Of a stretch of DNA of 64,000 nucleotides, positions 24,000 through 36,108 are shown piece after piece. A program made the translations under genes and the position numbers. Source of the DNA: Pyropia haitanensis (taxonomy: Eukaryota; Rhodophyta; Bangiophyceae; Bangiales; Bangiaceae); contig SDUX01000002.1 in the NCBI GenBank assembly GCA_008729055.1, positions 3,561,874 to 3,625,873 on the forward strand, given 5' to 3'. How positions within the stretch are numbered: the stretch's first letter is position 1; the number at the start of each line of letters is the position of its first letter. The notes below the pieces were generated by a model, which did not search any database, was not told the origin of the DNA, and was given only the letters and a program-made list of their open reading frames with translations.

Positions 24000-24806
24000 A
24001 TGGATGACGATCCCGTTGATACCAAGCCGACGATCGAGGAGGCGTGCAAGCCCGGCTGCTCGCAGGTATGGTCAACCGTGCGTCTGGCCTCCGGCGGTGC
24101 GGCGTCTTGTGGTGCTGCAGGTGTCTGGTGCTTGGCCCATATTGGCGATGCTGGGCTCCGATGCGCGCGTTTTGTGGTGACAGCAGCTGGCCATTCGCTT
24201 GTTATTTCCGCCTCTAATCGAACTCTCTGTGGCTTTCTTCCTGCTATTGTCTCGGTGGACAAGAACCGGTGGCCATTGCTGTTGCGCGCTTGGGTTGCCT
24301 CGGTTGCAGCGATGGGCAGATTATGAAGCGTGCATCAAGCGCGTTGCGGCATCGGGTGATGAGGAGGCTCACTGCACCGGGCAGTACCTGGACTTCTGGA
24401 AGTGTGTGGACGCATGCGTACGTTCGGACCCTTCCCCCTCCCGTTTGTTCTTGGGCATCAGCCCGCTTGCGTTGCGCTTTGCCACCTGGGTGCTCCCCAC
24501 GACAATGATGCTTATTTCAACAACTTTCCGACCACGGCTTGAGGAAACACTTATTACTGATGTCGACGCGGCCCGTCCATGTCGACGTGCCTCAGTGCAG
24601 CTGCGTCTCTTTTCTGCTCGCTGTTTCTTTATTTGTAATCAGCTCACCTCGCTAACACTGCCGATATTGCGTCGCTGTACTCTCCCACGCTGTGTCTGTT
24701 CCTCCACGTGCGCCCCGCCATCTCCCTCTACGTTTGGGCATATCTGGTCTGTGGTGTGGGCCTGACCGATTAGGCTGCCAAGAAGATCTTTGCACCTCTG
24801 AAGTGA
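24000..24806 (+). CDS. QCR6: ubiquinol-cytochrome c reductase hinge protein (complex III subunit 6)
   Basis: Small acidic hinge subunit of mitochondrial complex III that helps cytochrome c1 interact with cytochrome c. Three exons: 24000-24065 (MDDDPVDTKPTIEEACKPGC), 24310-24417 (containing YEACIKRV and HCTGQYLDFWKCVDAC) and 24774-24806 (AAKKIFAPLK, then TGA). The introns (244 and 356 bp) are GTATGG...GCAG and GTACGT...TTAG, both phase 0. The 68-aa product has the five family cysteines Cys16, Cys20, Cys30, Cys44 and Cys54, plus Cys58, and the family's length and ending. Exons this short are easily missed by open-frame searches. Confidence 0.92.
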
Positions 24807-25488
24807 TGTGGTCGCCGAAGGCTCGACGCTGCATGTCTACTGTGCGCTGCATCCGCGGTATCGCATTGCGCGTTGTGGTGGCGGCTGCCCCGTGTGTCGC
24901 GCTGACTGGCGCTGTGGGATGTCCGAACGTTGTACATGATTGAATTTTTTTGGTGGGTGTACGACTGGTTTCTGCTTGCCTCTCGTTGCGTCGCCGGTAC
25001 TGGGCGTCCCGCCCTGGCGTGCATGCGCACCAGGTAACACATGCGGCGCGCCATGCGCCACCGATATCACGCTGTGTCGCACGTGTCTGGAAGGTGGGGG
25101 GAGTGATATCCCCCGCGTCATGTGTCTAGAAGGGGGAGGCGGGACGGATGATGACCCCCACTGCGGTGTGCGCTCGTAGCTGTGCGTCAGCTTGAGCTTT
25201 TCCCCAGCTTGGCCGTGAAGGTTGCCGTGGCATGCATGCACCGCCATAAGAACAGCATGTAAGACTTCTGGAGCTGCGAGTGGGGGACGTCAGAGGCGCC
25301 ACTACATCAATCATCCATGTGGCGCGGCTGGCTCCTGCACATCTAAACATCGCGGGTGGGGCGCGTTGCCATAGGGCCCATCCAGGCCATGTCCTCCCCC
25401 ACCCTGCATCTATCTGCCAGTGAGTGCGCGACCACCTGGTCCTGCCCATAGCAAACGAGTGGCCAGCCGTGCGCTCTAGGGTTTGGCT
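24807..25488. other. convergent intergenic region
   Basis: Between QCR6 and GNA1 stops. An imperfect direct repeat (GTGTCTGGAAGG... / GTGTCTAGAAGG...) with a small GGGGGAGTGATATCCCCC hairpin lies at about 25083-25145. No gene seen. Confidence 0.35.
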
Positions 25489-26073
25489 TCAAAAGTAGCG
25501 AACCATTTGCAGCTCCTTCGTCACGTATCCGCACCGCTCGTAGAACGGCACGTTGACCTCAGCGCAGTCCAGAATGACCTTGTAGCAGCCACGCCGACGG
25601 GCCTCGTCTGTCAGGGTGTCTACCATCCGCCGACCGAGGCCCGTGCCCCGGAACCGAGCGTCAACGACCACGTCCTCAATGTGCCCCGCGGACGCACCAC
25701 CGCGAACGAGCTTGCGCTCCACCAGCAGCGTCGCCGTCGCGGCAATTGTCGTGCCTGTGGACAAAGATGTCAGGGGCCGCGCGCCAGCAGCTGATGGTGG
25801 AACGGCGGCGGCGGCAGCGTCCGCAGATACTGGAGCTTCCGCTACCAACACCAAATGGCCAGCGGTGCAGGCATCAGCGGCGTCCACAAACGCCTCGAAT
25901 GTCGTCCTGGGAACCGACGGCGCCTTTGTCAGCTGCTGCAGCAGCTGCATGTAGTTGCTGTCATAGTCTGCGGCAGTCAATCGGCGCAACAAGAAACCGT
26001 CTGGCGTCACAAAGGGGATGGGACGAGAGGTTTGCACTGCTGGGACGGAGTCAGTGGATGTGGGAGCTGCCAT
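25489..26073 (-). CDS. GNA1: glucosamine 6-phosphate N-acetyltransferase
   Basis: GNAT-fold enzyme that makes N-acetylglucosamine 6-phosphate from acetyl-CoA in the UDP-GlcNAc pathway. The start at 26073 gives 194 aa, close to the usual size. The C-terminal half matches GNA1 closely: GHIEDVVVD (130-138), the acetyl-CoA loop RFRGTGLGRRM (140-150), GCYKVILDC (162-170), NVPFYERCGY (174-183) and the terminal QMVRYF. An Ala/Ser/Thr-rich insertion (about 80-110) replaces a shorter loop of other organisms. The open frame extends upstream of this ATG but without similarity. Single exon. Confidence 0.92.
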   Translation of the reverse strand: MAAPTSTDSVPAVQTSRPIPFVTPDGFLLRRLTAADYDSNYMQLLQQLTKAPSVPRTTFEAFVDAADACTAGHLVLVAEAPVSADAAAAAVPPSAAGARPLTSLSTGTTIAATATLLVERKLVRGGASAGHIEDVVVDARFRGTGLGRRMVDTLTDEARRRGCYKVILDCAEVNVPFYERCGYVTKELQMVRYF

Positions 26074-28613
26074 GCCGACGCATCGAAGGTGGGCCAACCA
26101 ACAAGGTGATGGCGGCAAAAAGCAGCATTGGGATATAGTATTCCAAACAGGCACCAATGTTCGGTATTGCAGAGGGCTGTCGACTCGCTGTTGTTGCACT
26201 GTACCTGTCCGCACCACGAAAGTTGGGTCTTGAAAATTGCTTTCCTCAAGGGGCCCGCAAGGTAGCACTGAACCACATTAATCTCGCCCGACACTGAATC
26301 TTGACGATGATACAGAGCTTTCGTAACAGAGGACGTTCTGAGGATTGCTTGTCTCGTGGACGAGGCACTTCCAAGTGAACGAAGGAGCAAGGGTTTCTCT
26401 GTGGGGGTGGAATCTGCGCGCATCCTCCACCCGGACCCATCGCTGTCGTCTGCTCCCTAACCAGCTCGCCTAGGTAGCCAGCACGCGTGCGAACAGCACT
26501 AGGCCGTCGGACCAAGCAAAGAAAAGTCTGTTTCGCAAGTGTTGGCACAGCTGACGACTGCGTTCAGACGGCCCGTACGGCTGGCTGGGTGGCTGTCCAC
26601 GACCACGGGAGCCACGTCCAGAACACCAACGCCAAGACACTGCCAATTGGCAACAGCGCCTGCCGAAAGTAAAGCCTTGGCGGTTGGGTGGTGGGCGCGG
26701 TGCGGTCGACCCCCGGGATAGCTGGTCGCTTGGTCCGCCGCGGGCCGACGCGGAGGCAGCCGAGGGGAAGACTGCCCCCAGTGTGACTTACATCCGAACA
26801 GGTCGCGGCCTTCTCGGGTCTACAAGCGTGCAGGAGGGGTCGAACTGGAACCGCTGGGTCACGTAGCCGCGGGACCACTCCCATCAACCAATCCCGTACC
26901 ATTCTCTGGCCGGCAGCCCGTGAAAAGGGAAGGAGACAGGAGTCTCTGCAGCCTCGCCCTCAGAGAGATGCTCATTCGTACACGTGCCGTGCCCAGTGGG
27001 ATCCACCAGAGGACCGATAGAGGGTGGTTCCATGACGGTGGACCAGGACTAGCCGAGCCTTGCCGTGGTGACACCCGAGCGCCTCGTGACTCTCGAGCGA
27101 ACCACGAGGGCCAAGCATTCGAACGACGGCGGCCAACCAGAGTACTGTAGCCAACGCTCAAAGTTGAAGACCCCCGCATGAGGACTCACCAGGGCCGTCA
27201 ACCCGGAATTTAGGGGCTGTCACCCGGAAGCGGGGACCAATCCGGAAGGCCTGCAGTCACGCAGCCGCCATATCTCGCTTCCCAAGGGTGCTCGGTCGAC
27301 CGTTCCGCGGGTTACATACGTCCAAGCCTGTTGGAAACGAGCCGGGGAATTGGACATTGTGTCGCGCGCTTTTTGGGATCCTTTTGTTTTCATAGGGAGC
27401 TCAAGCCAGCGAATCTCAAGCAGAGTACTGTGCGGTCCATGCGGCGGCAGCGCGAGAGGTGTTCTGAGGGCAGCCACGCCAGACCAATCAGCTTTGGGAT
27501 CGGATGCGGAAACCGCTATGGACCCAGCTCTGAGGTGCTGCGGCTCTCCCGCCTCAGGTGCTCTGCCCCGATTGGCCACTGCTCTCGCTCATGCGGCAAC
27601 TCACAGGCGCAAGCAAGCGGCGATCCCAGCATCCGAGCGAGAAGACGCCACGTCACGCCAGGTGGTCCCTTCAAATTGAAGTTAGCATTGCGCCTTGTAC
27701 AGGCGCCTGGCTCACGAGAGAGACAGGCTGTGTCCACTGCTCGGGCATGCTCCACCGCAACGGCCTCGTCTGCGTTGGTAACCTATCAATTCTGAATGGC
27801 AGACAAGGTGGACGGCTCAGAAAGTGTGCGGCAAAGCTCATCTGATAGTGATTGGACGCGCAGGAGCCCGTGGCATCCTTACGAAGGGCCATGACCCGTC
27901 CGCCTCCTGCGCATGTCTGCCTCCGTCTTCCGGCCGTCGTTGGCAGACCTTGCATCCAGCGTTGTCTGCGGTCGCGCCACCGGGGTTTTTCCGTCTGCTG
28001 CCGACCCAATCGTGCATTTGACGACCACACGTTTCTACTTAATGTCTTCTCCGCACTGTGGTCGTACCAACTGGGCACCTCCCCTCTCCCACGGTTGATT
28101 GACACGCGGAAGCCGAGACATCAAGAGGCTTGATTGGTGGCATATCCGCGGGTGTTTACGCGTACCACCTATGCCCACCCACAGAAACCCCCCCCCTCCC
28201 CCCGCCAATCGCCCCCTCTTCCAACCACCCCGCTGCACCCAACCATCCCTCCTTGCCAGCACTGGCCCAATCGGCTCGGGTGCTGCAGCGCCTCCGCGTC
28301 ACGCTGCTGCCGGCCGCCGTGCATGCGTGGCGCTGCGCCTGACCCGTTCCGTGGTCAGAGGGCTGTGACACTCTATGCCTGCGGTCTGGCACAAGCTTCC
28401 GCCACGCCCCGTGCCTCGGCCATACTGTCATTGCGTAGTCGTCGCGCTCGTCTGCGCCCCGCACCCCCCTCTCTGCCGCGACTCGTGCGGCCAGCCGTCC
28501 CGTTGATGACGTCCCTGTCGCGGGCGCTGCACCCTTGCGCAGGGGAGAGCACACTATCTCGTGGACACTGCGATCGTCGTCGTTAGTCCCTGTACTTCCT
28601 TCTTGTGCGCGCG
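26074..28613. other. long intergenic region of mixed composition
   Basis: Normal-complexity sequence between GNA1 and the bZIP-like gene. Apart from the weak multi-exon candidate at 26564-27379 no gene is recognised; from about 27850 on it probably includes the promoter of the plus-strand gene at 28614. Confidence 0.35.
26564..26877 (-). CDS. candidate 3' exons of a small single-pass membrane protein
   Basis: Two minus-strand exons can be joined in frame. The first, 26792-26877, reads WSRGYVTQRFQFDPSCTLVD and onwards, and ends at an AT|GTAAGT donor. The second, 26564-26675, follows a CAAG acceptor and reads LYFRQALLPIGSVLALVFWT, then WLPWSW and a TGA. The result is a short soluble part plus one membrane helix, as in small respiratory-complex accessory subunits, but I cannot name the family. 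Upstream exons would lie at about 27180-27380, where MSNSPARFQQAW starts with a plausible ATG and a GGTGAGT donor is present. The whole model is inference. Confidence 0.28.
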
Positions 28614-30944
28614 ATGGAGAACGTCTTTGGTGACGCACATCACCTGGAGGCAAACTTGGCGACCGCCTGTATGGGTGAGGGTGCCCCGTCTGGGTCGTCA
28701 CCCCATGCGTCTCCCCACCCTGGCGGAGGGGCAGCGTACGGAGAGCCCTTTCCTGGCTTGCCTGGCAACGAGCTGTATCCTGTTGCCGACGAGGGGGGGT
28801 TCGAGGTGGGCGACGATCGACGCAGCGCTGGTCGGCCTCCGGGTGTGGACTCGCCAGGTCGCAGCGCTGCTCTGACCACTGGTGCTGTACCTGCTCCGAT
28901 GCTCGGGGGTGCGGGTGGGGCTGGGGTTTTGGGTGAGCTCGACGGCCGTGCCCCGAGCCTATTGGGCTGCTCCGCGGACCAGGGGGAAGGTGGGGGCGAC
29001 GCCCCTGCTTTCGAACCGGAGCAGTGGGGCAAAGAACCGGCCCGATTCGACCCGTACTCTGGTCGCGACGGTGGCGGGGACCCGCTGTTTGGCCGTGACC
29101 TGTCTTCCCCGCCAGGTTGTGCCGAGGCGGGTTCGATGCTTGGCAACCTTCACCTTGACGGGCGGTCTACGGAGAGGCTCTCGACGGCGCCGCCGTCGGA
29201 CCCGCTGCTAGCGCACAAGCCCGTCTCACTAGGCATGGAGGAGCACATGCTGCTCGCCCGCAGCTGCAGCATCGTGAGCGCTGGTAGCTGCGACGGCGAT
29301 GCTCAACCTCTTTTACCGATGGCAGAACGAACCGTGCCTCCACCGGCTGCGCCTTCGACGCTGGAGCCGACTCCTCTAGTACTGGATGACTCCATGGTGC
29401 AGGTGGTCGATGAAGAGATTGAGGTATGCGATGACCGCAGGCAGCCACCGCGTGGGCCGGAGCTGGCCCAGTACATTATTGACAGCTACCAGCAGGACAA
29501 GGGCGTCTTACCGGCGCGGCCCATGCACAGCGCCGAGCGGGCGATGCGGTTGATGCGTAGAAATGGCTTGGTACGTGAGTGGCTGCTCCGCGGTGACGCA
29601 GGGCGGCCGTCTCAAGGGGCACTTGACAATGCCTTTGCGATGACCATGCACATGCAGTTTGTGAGCTCTGGTGTCGGGCCAGTACCTGCCGGAGACCTGG
29701 TCAACCAGCACTCGAAGCTGCTTGTGTTGCCCTTTGCAACGGTCAACGGTATTACCATGGGCTCGATCTATGGCGCGAGCTCGGACGGGGACTATGGGTG
29801 GGACGCGAGCCGCTCCAACACAAGATTTGTGTACAACGAGGCCACTGGCGAGTGCCTCACCTTCTCTTGGCACGGCGCAGTAGTGATTGTCTCGTGGTTC
29901 CACCCGCGCGACAGGTTCACGCGCCACCGGGCGGTCTTCATGTTCTTGACTCCGCGGACACAGGACGAGGAGCCACAGCACTTGCTCACGCACATGAGCT
30001 TTGTGGAGCACTGCAACTGCAAGGTATGCGGCCGTGAGAGCGACGTGTGCCTGTGCCCACGAGAGCGACCTCATCGGTCGCCGACGTCACCGGTTGACTT
30101 TTCTGGCTTTGACATGGCTGACATGCTTGGCGACTTTCGGGGCCACTGCCACACACTGGTGTACAAGGCCGAGAGCGGAGCGCTGCGACGGTCAACGATG
30201 TCGGGCTGTTGCCTATCTTCCGCAGTGGCGGTCCAGGACGAGACGCAGGCGCTCAAGCGGCAGACCTTGGACCAACTGGGCCTGCTGCTGTCGTCACCGC
30301 TCACCGACATATCCATGGTGTCGGGGCTGGTGCCCAACTATCGAGCGCTTGCTGCCAACGTCATCTCGTTTTGTTATAGCGAGGACGAGGGTGATGGCGA
30401 GGCGGGACCGGCGGGGCCCAAGCCCAAGCGCAAACGCGGTCCCCGGTCTTCTGAGCTGACGGACGCGCAGCGCGCGATGCGCGAGTTCACACGGAAGGAG
30501 CGGAACCGCCACCACGCACGGGTGTCCAACGAGAAGCGGCGGGTGCGTCAGGCAAAGACACTGCAGCGCAAGGAGATGCTCGTGGCCGCCGTCGCGAAGA
30601 TGCACAAGTACTTGAACCACTATAGGGACGTGGGCAGGCGGTTACAGGAAGCCCTGGCGGAGGGTTCCATGGAGCCGGAAGCGCAGCCGCCACCTGCGTT
30701 GTCGGGAGACGTGGATGGGTTGCCGCTGCGACTGACGGGACGGGTGGCCGACCCGATGGCGGCTTGCGTCGGGGAGAAGTCCCCAGCCAGTCACCTGCTC
30801 CCGAGTGAGGGAGTGCCGGGCCCGGGACTGGGGCTCGGCAATCCACCTGGACTGCCCAACGGCGGCGCGTCGGGAATGGGGGAGCTCTCGCCGCCGGGGC
30901 GGCCGGGGTCGTCGGAGCTCCCGCCGACGCCGGTCGAGCGGTAG
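28614..30944 (+). CDS. bZIP-like transcription factor with a large conserved N-terminal domain (776 aa)
   Basis: Probable nuclear DNA-binding protein. A basic stretch at about residues 600-645 (KPKRKRGPR and KERNRHHARVSNEKRRVRQ) resembles a bZIP basic region, N-R-x-x-A-x-x-S, except that the normally invariant arginine is Asn. A short helical segment follows (MLVAAVAKMHKYLNHYRDV), with weak zipper periodicity. The middle (about 270-500) is a well-structured domain I do not recognise, containing a Cys cluster CNCKVCGRESDVCLC. Both ends are acidic and Pro/Gly-rich, as in activation regions. Start at 28614 (gcgATGg). Codon use is more balanced than in the GC-extreme neighbours. Intronless. Confidence 0.6.
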   Translation: MENVFGDAHHLEANLATACMGEGAPSGSSPHASPHPGGGAAYGEPFPGLPGNELYPVADEGGFEVGDDRRSAGRPPGVDSPGRSAALTTGAVPAPMLGGAGGAGVLGELDGRAPSLLGCSADQGEGGGDAPAFEPEQWGKEPARFDPYSGRDGGGDPLFGRDLSSPPGCAEAGSMLGNLHLDGRSTERLSTAPPSDPLLAHKPVSLGMEEHMLLARSCSIVSAGSCDGDAQPLLPMAERTVPPPAAPSTLEPTPLVLDDSMVQVVDEEIEVCDDRRQPPRGPELAQYIIDSYQQDKGVLPARPMHSAERAMRLMRRNGLVREWLLRGDAGRPSQGALDNAFAMTMHMQFVSSGVGPVPAGDLVNQHSKLLVLPFATVNGITMGSIYGASSDGDYGWDASRSNTRFVYNEATGECLTFSWHGAVVIVSWFHPRDRFTRHRAVFMFLTPRTQDEEPQHLLTHMSFVEHCNCKVCGRESDVCLCPRERPHRSPTSPVDFSGFDMADMLGDFRGHCHTLVYKAESGALRRSTMSGCCLSSAVAVQDETQALKRQTLDQLGLLLSSPLTDISMVSGLVPNYRALAANVISFCYSEDEGDGEAGPAGPKPKRKRGPRSSELTDAQRAMREFTRKERNRHHARVSNEKRRVRQAKTLQRKEMLVAAVAKMHKYLNHYRDVGRRLQEALAEGSMEPEAQPPPALSGDVDGLPLRLTGRVADPMAACVGEKSPASHLLPSEGVPGPGLGLGNPPGLPNGGASGMGELSPPGRPGSSELPPTPVER

Positions 30945-32252
30945 GGACTCCGTCTGTACCATCTCTTGTCTCTTGTCATTGTCTGTGCTTTGTATGTCGG
31001 TATTGCGTTGTTGGGTTCGTTGCTGGGCCGATTGCTCATCTGATTCATAATTTATCTGTTGCTCTGCATGCGCGGTCCCACACGCGTATTCCAGGTGTGG
31101 GTTGAAGGAAGGCCGGTCCAGCGGGCAGTGGCGAGCGCCAGTCGCACCGCCGCTGGCGACCCGGTCCGCGGGGTTCCCCGTCGGCGACCACCGCCGCGGC
31201 CAGGGACGCCCAGCGGCGCTCCCGCCGGGTGCGCGCGACGCGGTGGCCCGCGCCGCCGGCGGCGGCGCGCCCAGCCCGCGGCCGTGGCGGCCGGCCGCCG
31301 CGTCGCGCGGGCGGCAGCGCCGGTGTGCCCATCCCCCCCACCCGCCCGCGGCGACCGCATCGCGGCGCGGCGGTGACCGACGCGCGCGGCGGTCGCCGCC
31401 GCGGCTGCCCCTGGGGGGGGACGGGAGGGGGGGAGCACCGCGCCAGGCGGGGATCCCCCCCGCCCGAGCGCCGCCCCCACGCCGCTCGCTCCCCCCCCCC
31501 CCCCCTTCCCCCCGCCCCTCCACCACCCCACCAAGACGGGCGCCGCGCGCCCGCCGTGGCGCGTCTGCCCCCCTCGCCGCTGTCACTGGTGGCGGCGGCG
31601 GCAGGCGCCCCTCCACCCCCCCCCCCCCCCCCCTCGCCGCGCGTGCGTTGCGCACGCACCGCGGGTGGCGGCGGCCGGCACAGCCAGCCGGTTGCGGCGC
31701 GGCACCGCCGGCGGGGCCGCGTGTCCAACGCGGCCACACGCCCGCGGCGGCCGCGCGGTTGCGGCCACGCACGCGGTCGGCGCAGGCGCGTTTCGCGTGA
31801 ATTTCAAACGTTTGAACCGGGGGGGGCGCGCACCCGCGCGCCGTGCGCCGACGCGGCGGTGCCGTCACACGCGGGGGCGCCGCCGCCGCCGCCGCCACCG
31901 CCCGCCGTTGCGCCGCCGCCGCCGGCCGCGCCGCGCCGCGCACACGCGCGACCGACGGCCGACGCCGGCCGGCCGCCCACATTCTTTCCGCGCGCGCCCG
32001 GCCGCGGCGGCCTGCCCTCCCCCCCCCCCCGCCGCCCAGCCCCTGCCCACCCACGCCCCTCCCCGCCACCCGGCCGCCCCTGGCCACGTACCCGCACCGC
32101 CGGCGGCTAGCCCTTCCCCCCCCCCCCCCTCCCCCCCCCCCCTGCCAGGGTGCCCACCGGCCGCGGTCGCGGCGGTCGCGGGGGGCACACGCCCCTCGTA
32201 TCCCCCCTGCCCCTGCCTCTCCCCATTCCCGCCGGCTGCCTTGCCCGCCGGT
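30945..32252. other. intergenic: 3' region of bZIP-like gene and GC-rich kinesin leader
   Basis: The first 130 bases are T-rich untranslated sequence. After about 31080 the DNA is GC-rich and low in complexity with C runs. No gene seen. Confidence 0.4.
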
Positions 32253-33007
32253 ATGGGCCACGGGGACGCCGACGCCGACGTCCCCCCCCCCCTCCCCCCG
32301 GCGGTGGCGGCGGCGGCGGCGGCGGTGGCGGCATGGCGCGCAACGGCATTCCGTCGCGGCGCCCCCCCCCCCCCCCGGCGGTGGTGGGCAGGCCACCCCC
32401 GCCACCACCGCCGCGGCGGCGGCGGGCCCTACCGCCACCGCCGCGACCACCACCACCACCTCCACCACCACCACCACCACCACCACCGCCGCCGCCGCCG
32501 CTGCCGCCGCCGGCACCCCCGTCCCCGTGCAGGTGGTGCTGCGGTGCCGGCCGCTGGCGGCGGCGGAAGCCGCCGCCGGCGAGCGCCCGGTCGTCGCGGT
32601 CGACCCGTCACGGCGGGAGGCGCGCCTCGTCTCCGCCTCGTCGGCGTGGTCGCGCAACGCCGCCGCCGCCGCCGCGGCGGCCGCTGCCGCCGGCGGTGCC
32701 CCTGCGGGTGGTGGGGGTACTGGCGCGGACGACGCCGCCGCCACGGTGCCGTCGGCGGCGCCGTCGACGGCGGTGGGCCTGCCGGCGCGGCCCGACGCGG
32801 CGAGCCGCCGCTACGTCTTTGACGCGGTCTTTGGCCCGGCCGCGTCCCAGGCCGAGGTGTACGAGGCGGTCGTGTCGCCCATAGTGGAGGAGGTGCTCAC
32901 GGGGTACAACTGCACGGTGTTTGCGTACGGGTCCACGTCGTCGGGCAAGACCCACACCATCCAGGGGGCGGCCGTTGAGGAGCCCCCAGCCGCCGCTGAT
33001 GGCCGCC

Positions 33008-33044
<37 letters not shown>

Positions 33045-34887
33045 CGGCGGCGGGAGCCCGCCGCCGCCACCGGCAGACCTCCCCGCCGGCGCCGGCATCA
33101 TCCCGCGGGCGGTGCAGCAGATCTTCTCCCACCTCCGCGCGACCGCCGACGAGTACGCGGTGCGGGTGTCCCACCTGGAGCTGTACAACGAGCAGCTGAC
33201 GGACCTGCTGGCCCCCCCCCCGCCGCCCCCCGACGGCGGCGGCGGTGGTCCCGCCGCCGCCGAGCCGCCCGCGCTGCGCGTCTATGACGACCCGGGGCGG
33301 GGCACCGTCGTGGCGGGCCTCGCCGAGGTGCCCGTCGCGGACGAGGCGGCGGTCGCGGCGCTGCTGGCGCGCTCCGCCGCGCGGCGGCGGGTGGCGGCGA
33401 CCGCCCTCAACGCCGCGTCGTCACGGTCGCACGCGGTGCTGAGCGTGGTCATCCACGTGCGGGAGGCGGCGGCGGCGGCGGGGGGGGACGACCTGCTCAA
33501 GGTGGGGAAGCTCAACCTGGTGGACCTGGCGGGGTCGGAGAGCCTCGGCCGGACGGGCGCCGGCACGGGCGGCGTGGGCGGTGGTGGGGGTGGCGGCGGC
33601 GGTGGGGGTGGCGCCGCCGCCGGCGCGGCGCGCGCGCGGGAGGCGGGCAGCATCAACCAGTCGCTGCTGACGCTCGGCCGCGTCATCACCGCCCTCGTCG
33701 AGCACCAGCCGCACGTGCCGTACCGGGACTCGAAGCTGACGCGGCTGCTCCAAGACTCGCTCGGCGGCCGCACCAAGACGTGCATCATCGCAACGGTGAC
33801 GCCCGGCTCGGCGTCGGCCGACGAGACGGCCGGGACGCTCGACTACGCGTCGCGGGCCAAGAGCATCCGCAACCGGCCGACGGCCAACCGGCGCGTCGCG
33901 CGGGCGGTGCGGCTGCGGGAGGTGGAGGCCGAGGCCGCCCGCCTCGGCGCCGCCCTCCACGCCACCGCCGCCCGTGACGGCGTGTACCTCCCACCCGACC
34001 AGTACGCCGACCTCGTCCGCCGTGCCGACACGGCCGAGGCGGCGGTCGTCACGCTGCGTGCCGAAGCGGAGGCCGGGGCGGCGAGCCGCGCGGGGCTCGC
34101 CGCGACGGTCACGTCCCTCCGCGGCGCGGCGGCGGCGACCAGCGTCGCGCTCGCCGACACGCGTGACCGCCTCGCCGCGGCGACCGCCGCGGCTGCCGCC
34201 GCGACCGCCGAGCGGGACGACGCGCGGCGGGCGGCGGTGGCGCTCGCCACCACCGAGGCGGCGCTGACCGCCACCGCGGGTCAGCTGCAGGCCGCCCTCG
34301 CGGCGGCCGTCACGGACATTGGCGCCCTCCACACCCGCCTCGGCGCGGCGGAAGCGGCTGTCGCCGCGGGCGCCGCCGCCGCCGCCGCCCACCGGGACGC
34401 TGCCGCGGCGGCGGTCGACGGCTTGCGCGGGGAGCTGGCGGCCGCCGCCGACGCGGCGGCCGCCGCTGCCAAGACCGCCGCCGCACGCGTCGACGCGCTC
34501 GTGCGGGACGCGGCCGACGCGGCGGCGGCGGCGGCGGCGGCGCTCGACGCGACCGCCGCGGCGGCGGCACGGGGTGGCGACGCGGCCGCCGCCGCGACCG
34601 CCGACGCGGCCGCCGCCGCGGCGGCGGCCGACGCGGACGCGGCGGCCGCGGCGGCCGCCGCGGCGACCGCCGCGACCGCCGCCGCCGCCGACATGGCCGC
34701 CGCCGCCACCGCCGCCGCCGCCGACGTGCGGTCCGCGGCGTCGTCAATGGCCGACGCGGCGCGCGACGCCGCGTCGGCGGTGACCGCGTCGGCGGCGGCG
34801 ACCGCGGACGGGGTGGCCGCCGCGGTCGCGGCGGTGGGCGGCCACCTGGACGCTGCCGCCGCGGCGGTGGCGGCGGATGGGGCCGCC

Positions 34888-34918
<31 letters not shown>

Positions 34919-35297
34919 GGTCCGCGGCGGCGGCGGCGGCGACCGAGGCGGCGGTGGCGGGGATGGCCACCGCGCTGCGGGAGGCGGTCGCCGCGGCGGC
35001 GGCGACGCTCGTGGACGCGGTGGCGGACGCGGCCGCCGCGGGGGAGGCCGCCACGACCGGCGTCGCCGCGGCGGCCACCACCCAGACGGCGGCGGTGGCC
35101 GCCGCCATTGCCGACGCGGCCACCACCTTGAACCGGGCGGCCGACGCGGCGGCCGACGCGGCGGCCGCCGACGTTGACGCGACCGCCCGGCGGGGGGTGG
35201 CGCTGCGGGCGGGCGTAGCCGCCGCGGCGGCCGACGCGGCGGCGGCCGCCACCACCGCGGCGGAGCGGTCCACCGCCGACGGCCACGCGGCGGCCGT

Positions 35298-35328
<31 letters not shown>

Positions 35329-36077
35329 ACCGCCGCCGCCGCCCGCGCCGACGCCCGCGCCGCCGCCGCCGCCACCGCCGCCGCGGCGACCGCCACCTCC
35401 ACCGCCGCGGTGACCGCCGCGGCGTCGACGGGCCGTGACGCGGCGGCCGCGGCGGCTGCCGCCGCCGCGGCCGCCGCGGCGGCGGGGACCACCGCCGCGA
35501 CCGCCGCGGCGGCCGCCACCGCCGACGCGGCGACCGCCGCGGCGGGCTCGTTGGCCGCCACCGTCACGGCGCCCGTCGCGGCGTTTGCACAGGGCGGCGT
35601 GGCGGCCGCCGCGGGGGTGCCGCCGCCGCCGCCGCGGTCGTGGGCCTACCCGCGGTCGCTGCCGGCAACCGCGGCGGCAACGTGGGCGGTGCTCGCCGCG
35701 CTGACGCCGCTACCACCCGAGGGGGGGGAGACGCCGCGGGGGGGGGGTGCCCCCACCCGGCCGCCGCCGCCGCCGCCGCCGCCGCCGCGGCCACCGCCAC
35801 CACCGCCGCCGCCGCGGCAGGCGCGCCGGCATCCCCGCCGCCGGTCGCCGCCGCCGCCGCGACGCCGTCCACCGCGTCGTCGGCGGTCACCGCCGACGCG
35901 GGCGGCGACGAGAACCGGCCGCCGTCCCCTCCCCCCCCCCCCCCCCCACCGCCCCATCCGCGCCGGGCCGGCCACGCCGCCGCGCCGCCGCGGCGCCAAC
36001 CACAGCCGCCGCCACCGCCGGGCCGGCCAAGCCACCCGCCACGACCACCACCCGCGACACGGGTGCGCCCCGCACCG

Positions 36078-36108
<31 letters not shown>

